Shown piece after piece: positions 17,673 to 24,818 of a DNA stretch of 64,000 bases. The stretch spans positions 38,744-102,743 of the forward strand of contig DAOUPV010000003.1 of NCBI GenBank assembly GCA_030625965.1. Direction: 5' to 3'. The first letter of the stretch is position 1. Every line of letters begins with the position of its first letter. Origin of the DNA: Clostridia bacterium (GTDB lineage Bacteria > Bacillota > TC1 > UBA5767). A program made the position numbers and the translations under genes. The notes below the pieces were generated by a model. That model was not told where the DNA came from. It worked only from the letters and a program-made list of their open reading frames with translations, and did no database searches.

Positions 17673-17701
17673 ATTATAACGAGAAAGCTAGTTCAATGCA
17701 A
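17673..17701 (-). promoter_or_regulatory. Promoter of the minus-strand hypothetical gene
   Basis: On the minus strand TTGCAT, 17-bp spacer, TATAAT, followed by AAAGGAG and ATG. Confidence 0.6.
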
Positions 17702-17711
17702 ACTAAAAGGG

Positions 17712-18320
17712 GTGAGGAAGATCAGCAAAGATTCATACAGAACCGTTGATAAGGAATGCGAATCCCGCCTGGTCATCGAACGGTCTGAATTTATTGCCAA
17801 AGTTAAGCGTGTGAAACGGGAAGACGAGGCTAAGGAATGGATCAAATCCATAAAAACCGAGCACCGGGATGCGACCCACAACTGCAGCGCCTATGTAATA
17901 GGTGTTGACAGGGAGCATCAATTCTACGATGACAACGGAGAACCTCACGGTACGGCTGGACGACCCATCCTGGGCGCCATTGATTCACTGGAGCTGACCA
18001 ATGTGGCCGTGGTGGTCACCAGACATTTCGGTGGCAAGAAGTTGGGTGTGCGTGGACTGATCGAGGCTTACGGGCAGGTTGCCCATGATGCACTGGTGGC
18101 AAGTGACCCCGTTATCGTGCTCATCACTAGGGAAGTCCATATCAAGGCGGATTACAAGCATGTGGACCGGATCCATTATCTGATTCAGGAAAACGGTGCC
18201 AAAATACTGGGTGAGACGTTCCTGGTTGACGTAGAGATAAAGGTTGCCATTGTTAGAAACCAAGCAGAGGATTTTGCGGGATGTATCAAAGCGTTTGCCA
18301 AAGAAGTAACCGTCATATAG
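17712..18320 (+). CDS. yigZ: YigZ/IMPACT family protein
   Basis: Conserved UPF0029 N-terminal domain (RSEFIAKVKRV, YDDNGEPHGTAGRPIL, VVVTRHFGGKKLGVRGLIEAYG) and a C-terminal ferredoxin-like domain. The family is related to the eukaryotic IMPACT translation regulator, but the bacterial role is unclear. The GTG at 17712 is the first start codon in frame, yet it overlaps the SD-like AAAAGGGGTGAGG; by comparison with other genes here, translation might begin at the in-frame ATC at 17721. The 202-aa length is normal. First gene of a probable six-gene run. Confidence 0.85.
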   Translation: MRKISKDSYRTVDKECESRLVIERSEFIAKVKRVKREDEAKEWIKSIKTEHRDATHNCSAYVIGVDREHQFYDDNGEPHGTAGRPILGAIDSLELTNVAVVVTRHFGGKKLGVRGLIEAYGQVAHDALVASDPVIVLITREVHIKADYKHVDRIHYLIQENGAKILGETFLVDVEIKVAIVRNQAEDFAGCIKAFAKEVTVI

Positions 18321-18358
18321 AATAGGTCTAGAATTGTCCGATTGCAGGAGACCAAGAC

Positions 18359-19057
18359 ATGTACTATACTAATAAAGATATAATCCGGTATGAAGGCGGT
18401 GCCTTCACCGAAGTGTGCGATAAAGTGATCATGGAGGATGAAATCGAGGTGCTCTGTGGCCAGGACTTGCTGGGTCGATATCCCTGCACCGACAAGGAGC
18501 GGGACCTGTTGGCTCTGGGACTGGCCTACAGCCATGGCTATCAGGTGGACGCAGAGACTCCAGCACAGGTGGCGGGAAAACGTGTTCAGCTGCCTGAATT
18601 GGCGCTGCGTAGCAATATTGGAGTAATCATCCAATCTGATTTATCTTATGAAGCGGAGCTCCTATTGGAGAATATGCAGCAGTTAAGGGATATGCCCGGT
18701 CTGTTCACGGAAACCGGCGGAACCCATAACGGCGCATTGATCTATCGGGGAGAGCTGAAGATATGGTCGGAAGACATCAGCCGGCATTGCATGGTAGACA
18801 AGCTGATCGGGGCGGCCCTGCGTAACAATTGGGCATTTTCTGAGTTGGCCATATTGCTCAGTTGTCGTGTTTCGGATAGCATCATAAAAAAGCTTATAGT
18901 AGCGGGTATGCCCATCGTGGTCTCCATGTCTGCCGTTACAGACAAGGCCATTGAGATGGCATCAACCCAGGGAGTGACATTAGCCGGTTTCGCACGTGGG
19001 AAACGGATGAATATATATACTGGAAAAAGGATAGGAAAAGGTGAGGAACGTGATTAA
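18359..19057 (+). CDS. Divergent FdhD-like protein lacking CxxC
   Basis: Matches FdhD, the sulfurtransferase that activates molybdenum/tungsten bis-pterin enzymes. Recognisable blocks are FTETGGTHNGAL, SEDISRHCMVDKLIGAAL, LLSCRVSDSIIKKLIVAGMP and TLAGFARGKRMNIYTG. Odd points: 232 aa is shorter than usual (about 260-280), and the CGxCG loop that carries the sulfur-transferring cysteines in E. coli FdhD is absent from the segment where it should lie. Cysteines remain at other places (about positions 33 and 43). It precedes an orphan molybdenum hydroxylase subunit by two genes, so a role in handling its cofactor is plausible but inferred. Confidence 0.75.
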   Translation: MYYTNKDIIRYEGGAFTEVCDKVIMEDEIEVLCGQDLLGRYPCTDKERDLLALGLAYSHGYQVDAETPAQVAGKRVQLPELALRSNIGVIIQSDLSYEAELLLENMQQLRDMPGLFTETGGTHNGALIYRGELKIWSEDISRHCMVDKLIGAALRNNWAFSELAILLSCRVSDSIIKKLIVAGMPIVVSMSAVTDKAIEMASTQGVTLAGFARGKRMNIYTGKRIGKGEERD

Positions 19058-19406
19058 AGATATAGCTAAGGAACTGGCGGATGCCATTGTGGGTTCCAAG
19101 GAGTACGCCGAATACAAAAAGGCCAGAACGGACCTGGAAAAGGATGAAGAGAACTTTGAAATTCTAGAAGAGCTTCGTCAAAGACAATGGGAAATACAGC
19201 TGGATGCCATGATTGGCAAGGATGCACCGTTTGTAGAAATGGAAGAAGTGGATGAGATTTATTCCAGTGTTGTGGATAATGAAAAAATCAACCAGTTCCT
19301 TATGGCGGAATACCGTTTTACCAAGGTGCTGACTGAAGTGCAGAATATTTTACTCGAGTCTATCGAGTCGACCAAAAAGAACAACGAGAATATGTCGTTG
19401 CATTAG
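19050..19406 (+). CDS. ylbF: YlbF family regulator
   Basis: 118-residue all-helical protein of the YlbF/YmcA (Com_YlbF) family; the core is SKEYAEYKKARTDLEKDEENFEILEELRQRQWEIQ. In B. subtilis YlbF acts with YmcA and YaaT on RNase Y and phosphorelay output. The GTG at 19050 is preferred to the track GTG at 19041, because AAAGGTGAGG lies just upstream of it. It overlaps the end of the FdhD-like gene by 8 nt, so translation is coupled. No partner genes of the RNase Y complex are nearby. Confidence 0.8.
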   Translation: MIKDIAKELADAIVGSKEYAEYKKARTDLEKDEENFEILEELRQRQWEIQLDAMIGKDAPFVEMEEVDEIYSSVVDNEKINQFLMAEYRFTKVLTEVQNILLESIESTKKNNENMSLH

Positions 19407-19415
19407 GAGAAGAAG

Positions 19416-20039
19416 ATGTTTAAATTATTTCGTAATAAAAAGGTCATGAAGCTGATTGTCGGTTTTGTGGCTCTTTCATTTCTAGGCGGGTTTGTAGGTT
19501 CCTTTGCGGTACGTTCCTTGGGTCAGCTCGATGAACCGGAACCGCAGGAAAATGACTTCGCGGAACAGCTTTCAGATATGATAGACCAGATGGAAGATGA
19601 TCTGGTATATTATACTTCTGCTACTGAAGTGGATCCGGACAATGTTGACAACTACATACTGCTGGGAGACACCTATTACGATATCGCCGGACTCAGAAGC
19701 GGTTATTACGGTGAAGACGTGACAGATTATCTGCAGCAGGCAAGGGATAGCTACACGACTGCTTATGAACTCGATGCGAGCAGGAAGAATCTGATGCTGT
19801 CCATCGCCATGGTGGAAACGGCGCTCAGCGACTTCACAGAGGCCTCATCCTACTACGAATCTTTCCTGGCGGAATATCCGGAATCATTCGAAGCCAATGC
19901 ACTCTATACCCAGATGCTGGCGTTGTCTGAAGAAACGGACCAGGCTCAGGAGTGGCTAGCGAAAACTAAGGAACTGGCAATCAGTGACGAGGAACTTGAT
20001 ATCGTGGAACAGTTGGACGGGATAGTCAATCCTTCCTAA
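19416..20039 (+). CDS. Membrane-anchored TPR-like protein
   Basis: 207 aa. An N-terminal basic stretch (MFKLFRNKKVMK) precedes one transmembrane segment (LIVGFVALSFLGGFVGSFAV), then an acidic linker and helical repeats resembling TPRs (ATEVDPDNVDNYILLGDTYYDIA; AYELDASRKNLMLSIAMVET; FLAEYPESFEANALYTQML). It is probably exposed on the outer face of the membrane as a scaffold. I cannot assign a specific function. It lies 9 nt after ylbF and 15 nt before the molybdenum hydroxylase gene in the same operon. Confidence 0.78.
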   Translation: MFKLFRNKKVMKLIVGFVALSFLGGFVGSFAVRSLGQLDEPEPQENDFAEQLSDMIDQMEDDLVYYTSATEVDPDNVDNYILLGDTYYDIAGLRSGYYGEDVTDYLQQARDSYTTAYELDASRKNLMLSIAMVETALSDFTEASSYYESFLAEYPESFEANALYTQMLALSEETDQAQEWLAKTKELAISDEELDIVEQLDGIVNPS

Positions 20040-20054
20040 TGAGGTGAAGATAAG

Positions 20055-22214
20055 TTGGAAAAAATCGGGAAACGTATACCTATCGATGATGCGAGAGTAA
20101 AAACGACTGGCAAAGCTACCTATGTGGACGATCTACGTCTGCCGGGCATGCTTCATGCTGTCTTGCTGCTCTCGGAAGAAGTCCATGCCGAACTGATCAG
20201 CGTGGACGCGGACAAGGCATTAGCAATGGAGGGTGTCAGGGCGGTTTTTAGTTTTTTCAACACGCCGGATACGCTGTATAACGGTGCTGCACCATTCGAT
20301 ACGGAAGATTTCCCTGCACAGGAAAGACTGTTTTCCAAGCGAATACGGCACCAGGGTGACCGCATTGCCATGGTTGTGGCGGATAGCAAGAAACAGGCGT
20401 TGGCAGCGGCCAAACAGGTGCGTTGCCAGTTAAAGACATTGCCAAGCGTCCTTAATATGGAGGAGTCTCTGCAGGAAGATGCTCCTCAGGTAGATCCAGA
20501 CGGGAATCTGCAGGCGCGTTGCGAGATGATGAGTGGAGATTTGGTTGAAGCAGAAAATTTGGCGGACGGGGTATTCAAGACCCGGATGCTGGTCCCGTCT
20601 TACCATCAGGCCGCCATGGAACCGCATGGCGTCGTAGCGGACTGCGACGAGCTGGGCGGTGTCATAGTCTATTCTCCGACCCAGAACATCTTTTCAGCAC
20701 GCATGATCTGTGCCAAGGTCCTGGGTATCAGCGAAGCCCAGGTACGGGTAGTACAGTCTACCATGGGTGGATCTTTCGGCTCCAAACTGGAAATCATTCT
20801 GGAACCGCTTTGCGCCTACGCTTCCTACCAACTGAAGCGTCCGGTGAAGCTGGTCCTGAACCGAAAACAGACTATGAAGGCCAGCAGACGGAGCTATGGT
20901 ATCCTAGCGGATATCCGAAGTTTCGTTCATGATGGCAAATGGATCGGATTGGATATAGATATCCTGGTAGATGCGGGCGGTTATTGCTCCAGTGGGCAGG
21001 ATTTCATCTGGGCCATGAGTGCAAAACCGTTCCGTCTATATGATATACCCCATGTCAGGTACCGCGCGGCCTCGGTCCTGACCAACAAGACCACCGCCTC
21101 GGCCATGAGGGGATATGGCTCGACGCAGTTGATTACTGCGCTGGAACATCATGTGGATGCTCTGGCGAAACACCTGTCAACAGATCCTGGCGACTGGCGC
21201 AGGCGCTATGCCTTTGGGCCTGACGGTAAGGACCTAAGGGACGGGAAGACATTCGGCAGCATCGGTCTTTGGGATTGCATTGATGAAGGAAAAAGGAAAT
21301 TCAACTGGCCATTGGGAGTAAGGACTGAAGATGAGCAGTACTGGTATGGCGCCTCGTTGGCCTTGGGAATCCATGGCAATGGCATGTACCCTGTTCATAC
21401 CGACTTGACGACCATGGGCCTGAAAATGAATATGGATGGAAGTCTGGTCCTTAATACGGGAACCGTGGACATGGGGACCGGAGCCAATACCAGCTTTCGT
21501 ATGATCGTAGCTGAAGTGATGGGCGTACCGCTTGAGAAAGTAGGCATGCAGCGCGGAGATACGACAGCGTGTCCGTATGATCTGGGTTGTTACGCCAGCC
21601 GGAGCATCTATGTGGCAGGGAATGCTGCCCTCAAGGTTGCCTCATCCATGAGGAAACGGATCGAGCAGGAAACCGGGCGAACGCTGGAAGACGTTAATCT
21701 TGGCGAGTTTGCGTTACAAGCATTCCGCAGGGATGCACGTGACATCTATTGCCAGGAAACATACGTATCCAATGCGGATCCCATGAGCTACGCCGCGCAT
21801 TTCGCCCGAGTCCGGGTGGACAAGCATACTTTGGAGGTGCAGGTGCTCGACTATCTGGCTGCACACGATATCGGCAGAGCGATCAATCCGATGAGCTTGG
21901 AAGGGCAGATCGAGGGCGCAGTGCAGATGGGTATCGGCATGGCACTCAAGGAGGGCCTCAGATTTGACCCGGATGGCAAGCTTTTGAACAGTAGCTTCAA
22001 GAACTATCCGTTGATCAAGGCGGTAGAGATGCCGAAGATCAGTGTGAAAATGATTGAATCAGAGGAAACGACAGGACCTTTCGGAGCCAAGAGCATCGGG
22101 GAAATTGCAGCTGTGCCGGTGGTGGCGGCTGTGACCAATGCGGTTTCCGTAGCTTTGGACATGACAATCAATGAATTGCCTATTAATGAAATAACAGCTA
22201 GGAGAGACAGATGA
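20055..22214 (+). CDS. Xanthine dehydrogenase-family molybdopterin-binding subunit
   Basis: Large catalytic subunit of the molybdenum hydroxylase family. Family motifs: GKATYVDDLRLPGMLHAVLL (N-terminal hammerhead domain), MGGSFGSKLE, SAMRGYGSTQLITALEHHVD, VDMGTGANTSF, and GPFGAKSIGEIAAVPV with the catalytic Glu. 719 aa is slightly short. The start is TTG with GAGGTGA 7 nt upstream. No FAD (CoxM-like) or [2Fe-2S] (CoxS-like) subunit gene lies beside it, which is unusual; electrons must leave by unlinked subunits or another carrier. The substrate cannot be told; purines or N-heterocycles are the usual range. Confidence 0.9.
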   Translation: MEKIGKRIPIDDARVKTTGKATYVDDLRLPGMLHAVLLLSEEVHAELISVDADKALAMEGVRAVFSFFNTPDTLYNGAAPFDTEDFPAQERLFSKRIRHQGDRIAMVVADSKKQALAAAKQVRCQLKTLPSVLNMEESLQEDAPQVDPDGNLQARCEMMSGDLVEAENLADGVFKTRMLVPSYHQAAMEPHGVVADCDELGGVIVYSPTQNIFSARMICAKVLGISEAQVRVVQSTMGGSFGSKLEIILEPLCAYASYQLKRPVKLVLNRKQTMKASRRSYGILADIRSFVHDGKWIGLDIDILVDAGGYCSSGQDFIWAMSAKPFRLYDIPHVRYRAASVLTNKTTASAMRGYGSTQLITALEHHVDALAKHLSTDPGDWRRRYAFGPDGKDLRDGKTFGSIGLWDCIDEGKRKFNWPLGVRTEDEQYWYGASLALGIHGNGMYPVHTDLTTMGLKMNMDGSLVLNTGTVDMGTGANTSFRMIVAEVMGVPLEKVGMQRGDTTACPYDLGCYASRSIYVAGNAALKVASSMRKRIEQETGRTLEDVNLGEFALQAFRRDARDIYCQETYVSNADPMSYAAHFARVRVDKHTLEVQVLDYLAAHDIGRAINPMSLEGQIEGAVQMGIGMALKEGLRFDPDGKLLNSSFKNYPLIKAVEMPKISVKMIESEETTGPFGAKSIGEIAAVPVVAAVTNAVSVALDMTINELPINEITARRDR

Positions 22215-22768
22215 GTGAATGGATTGTTAACGCGGTAACAGGATTACCTGTGGAATGGAGAGTATTCTTTCTTTCCATGTTGCCGATCACAGAGCTAAGG
22301 GTGGCTATACCGCTCGGAATCGCCTGGGGTATACCCCCGCTGATCAACTACTGCTATGCGGTGGCCGGAAACATTCTGCCGGTTTTGCCGATCCTGGTAT
22401 TCCTGGATCCGGCCATCAGGATTCTTTCAAAGAATGCGACCATGAAGCGCCTGATCGACAGGATTCTAGATTCGGCCGAGCAGAAGAAGGAGCGCTATGA
22501 GAGGTATGAGATCTTCGGCTTGACGATTTTCGTCAGCATACCGGCTCCCGGCACCGGTGCCTGGACGGGCACCTTGATCGCCTATCTTCTTCGGGTCAAC
22601 CGATTGAAAGCATTTTTAGCGATTTCCTTGGGTGTATTGCTGGTGGGTGTGTTGATGACCGCTGTATCCATGGGAATCTTATCCCTGTCCAGCGAACACA
22701 TGCTTCTGGCAGCGGGAGCCGCTGTCACGGTGGTGGCATTCGGGATCTGGCATCAATCAAGAAAGTAA
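22211..22768 (+). CDS. Small multidrug export family membrane protein (COG2426)
   Basis: 185-aa integral membrane protein with about four to five hydrophobic segments, including INYCYAVAGNILPVLPILVF, LTIFVSIPAPGTGAWTGTLI and AISLGVLLVGVLMTAVSMGI. The motif MLPITELRVAIPLGIAWG is characteristic of PF06695 (putative small multidrug export). The transport role is by family name only and is not well proven. ATG overlaps the stop of the hydroxylase gene (ATGA), so it is the last gene of that operon. A terminator follows. Confidence 0.85.
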   Translation: MSEWIVNAVTGLPVEWRVFFLSMLPITELRVAIPLGIAWGIPPLINYCYAVAGNILPVLPILVFLDPAIRILSKNATMKRLIDRILDSAEQKKERYERYEIFGLTIFVSIPAPGTGAWTGTLIAYLLRVNRLKAFLAISLGVLLVGVLMTAVSMGILSLSSEHMLLAAGAAVTVVAFGIWHQSRK

Positions 22769-22798
22769 TGTTTGTAACACATTTTATACGGGGTGAGG

Positions 22799-22829
22799 GA
22801 CATAGGCTTGTAGCCTATGTCTTTTTTTA
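22799..22829 (+). terminator. Terminator before the dcw cluster
   Basis: Perfect 10-bp stem GACATAGGCT / AGCCTATGTC with loop TGT and seven T. Confidence 0.93.
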
Positions 22830-22883
22830 TGTTTTTTTCACGATTTAGAAGGACTTTTTTAGTGGGCATAGAAATAATACATG

Positions 22884-22934
22884 TGGTACAAAGTGGGGGG
22901 AAGTAGTATAATATTGGTAGAAAGTGGGGTGGTA
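22884..22934 (+). promoter_or_regulatory. mraZ promoter with two MraZ-box-like repeats
   Basis: TATAAT lies at 22907-22912. Two near-identical 15-mers flank it: TGGTACAAAGTGGGG (22884-22898) and TGGTAGAAAGTGGGG (22915-22929), exactly 31 bp apart. Inside each, TGGTA and TGGGG are 10 bp apart, like the TGGGN-N5 direct repeats bound by MraZ in E. coli and the AAAGTG repeats in mollicutes. The upstream copy occupies the -35 position, where no TTGACA is present; the downstream copy overlaps the start site and the SD of mraZ. Confidence 0.75.
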
Positions 22935-22936
22935 AG

Positions 22937-23374
22937 ATGTTTATTGGTGAATATCAGCATAGTCTTGACAGCAAAAACAGAATTATCATTCCAGCTAAAT
23001 TCCGGGAAGGCCTGGGAAACCACTTCGTGATGACCAAAGGGATGGACAACTCCTTGTTCGTTTATCCCATGAAGGAATGGAGCATCATTGAAGAAAAATT
23101 AAAATCTCTTTCTTTTACCAAGAAGAATGTCAGGGACTTCCACAGGATGTTCTTCTCCGGCGCCATCGAGTGTGAGCTCGACAAACAGGGCCGGGTCACG
23201 ATTTCCTCAAATCTTATAAAACACGCAGAGATGTTAAAAGACGCCACCATTATTGGGGTTTCTACAAGAGTCGAGATATGGGCTACCGAAAACTGGGATA
23301 CTTACAACCAGTCGGAGAGCATGGATTACGACTCCCTATCGGAAAAAATGTCCGAGTTTAATCTTAACCTATAA
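22937..23374 (+). CDS. mraZ: Transcriptional regulator MraZ
   Basis: 145-aa DNA-binding regulator of the division and cell-wall cluster, built from two AbrB/SpoVT-like halves: [25 protein letters not shown] and [22 protein letters not shown], each with the DxKxR-type motif (DSKNR, DKQGR). It forms ring oligomers that bind direct repeats upstream of its own gene, and such repeats are visible here. First gene of the dcw run; rsmH follows after 11 nt. Confidence 0.96.
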   Translation: MFIGEYQHSLDSKNRIIIPAKFREGLGNHFVMTKGMDNSLFVYPMKEWSIIEEKLKSLSFTKKNVRDFHRMFFSGAIECELDKQGRVTISSNLIKHAEMLKDATIIGVSTRVEIWATENWDTYNQSESMDYDSLSEKMSEFNLNL

Positions 23375-23385
23375 AGGAGAATTCG

Positions 23386-24327
23386 ATGTTTCAACATACG
23401 ACAGTACTCTTGCATGAGACAGTGGATATGCTGGAAGTCAGGGAAGGTGGAATTTATGTGGATTGCACCTTGGGCGGCGGAGGCCATTCGGCGCTTATCC
23501 TCGAGAAATTGAATGGCAGCGGTAGACTGATCGGAGTGGATCAGGATCAGACCGCAATTGAAAACGCCAGCGAGCGTTTTAAAGATAATCCGAATTTCCA
23601 GGCAGTACGTTCCAATTTCAGACAGTTGGACGAGGCTCTTGCGGAATTGGGCATAGACTTAGTGGACGGATTCCTGTTCGATCTGGGTGTATCCTCACCA
23701 CAACTCGACCAGGGAGAACGGGGCTTCAGCTACCACACGGATGCGCCGCTGGACATGCGAATGGACAGGCGTCAGGAACTGGATGCCAAGGCCGTTGTAA
23801 ACAACTACACAATGGAAGAACTGACAGATATCATCTACCGTTATGGTGAAGAACGCTGGGCTAAGCGCATCGCAGAATTCATCGTACAAGAGAGGGCAGA
23901 AAAACCCATAGAAACCACGGGAGAACTGGTCACGGTAATCAAGAAGGCCATCCCCAAGAAGGTCAGACAGGAGGGGGGCCATCCGGGCAGAAAAACCTTC
24001 CAAGCGCTGCGTATAGCCGTGAATGACGAACTGGGAGCGTTGGAAATCGCTCTAGATAAGGCCGTCGAACATCTGGCACCGAAGGGTAGAATCAGCGTCA
24101 TCACTTTCCATTCCCTGGAAGACAGGCTGATCAAGGAATTTTTCAAGAAACAGATGAAGGGCTGTACCTGCCCGCCGGACTTTCCGATATGTGTCTGTGG
24201 CAACAAACCGAAGCTTAGAATAGTGAATAGGAAACCGATCGAACCATCCGCTGAAGAGCTGGAAGACAACCGCAGGGCGCGTAGCGCCAAGTTGCGGGGA
24301 GCAGAAAGGATCGTATCTGATGACTAA
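23386..24327 (+). CDS. rsmH: 16S rRNA (cytosine1402-N4)-methyltransferase
   Basis: SAM methyltransferase modifying C1402 in the ribosomal P site. The N-terminal [16 protein letters not shown] motif [38 protein letters not shown] and C-terminal [15 protein letters not shown] are all family-typical. 313 aa. The start follows AAAGGAG. It overlaps the ftsL-like gene by 8 nt; the mraZ-rsmH-ftsL order is conserved across bacteria. Confidence 0.97.
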   Translation: MFQHTTVLLHETVDMLEVREGGIYVDCTLGGGGHSALILEKLNGSGRLIGVDQDQTAIENASERFKDNPNFQAVRSNFRQLDEALAELGIDLVDGFLFDLGVSSPQLDQGERGFSYHTDAPLDMRMDRRQELDAKAVVNNYTMEELTDIIYRYGEERWAKRIAEFIVQERAEKPIETTGELVTVIKKAIPKKVRQEGGHPGRKTFQALRIAVNDELGALEIALDKAVEHLAPKGRISVITFHSLEDRLIKEFFKKQMKGCTCPPDFPICVCGNKPKLRIVNRKPIEPSAEELEDNRRARSAKLRGAERIVSDD

Positions 24328-24805
24328 GAGAGCCAAGGGCAAACATGATGCCCCGAAAAGGAAGATCGCCAAATCCAGATCAGCTCATTCTGTCATCTTG
24401 CGCAACAAGCTAAAGTCGGATACCTTGTTTTTCGTGCTCTTGACATTTGTCCTCTGTTTTTTCTATCTGGGTAGTATCGGAATCGTGGATGCCAGGAATC
24501 AGGAGCAGTCCTACCTGCAGAGCGAGATTGAACGCATCGAGACGGAAAACGACCGTCTACGCTTGGAAATCGGGTATCTGGATTCATTAGAAATCGTAGA
24601 ACAGCGTGCGACCGAAGAAATGAGCATGCTACAACCGGGCAACGATCAGTGCATACTGATTAGTATGGCATCTGTGACATTGGAGCAGTCAGGGGTAGCA
24701 AACTATCCATCATTGGCGGAAATCAGTGGAAATGGACAGGAAATCCCATTGGTATCTGGTGCGCAACAATCAATCAGTGATATACTGTTGAGGTGGAATT
24801 TTTAA
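24320..24805 (+). CDS. ftsL: FtsL-like septum protein
   Basis: 161 aa with a basic cytoplasmic N terminus ([18 protein letters not shown]), one transmembrane helix ([21 protein letters not shown]) and a short extracytoplasmic coiled coil ([21 protein letters not shown]) followed by the [10 protein letters not shown] segment typical of FtsL/DivIC. FtsL activates septal peptidoglycan synthesis with FtsQ and FtsB/DivIC. Sequence identity in this family is low, so identification relies on topology and position between rsmH and the PBP gene. The C-terminal ~50 residues are longer than usual. Confidence 0.8.
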   Translation: MTKRAKGKHDAPKRKIAKSRSAHSVILRNKLKSDTLFFVLLTFVLCFFYLGSIGIVDARNQEQSYLQSEIERIETENDRLRLEIGYLDSLEIVEQRATEEMSMLQPGNDQCILISMASVTLEQSGVANYPSLAEISGNGQEIPLVSGAQQSISDILLRWNF

Positions 24806-24818
24806 GGAGTAACGATGG

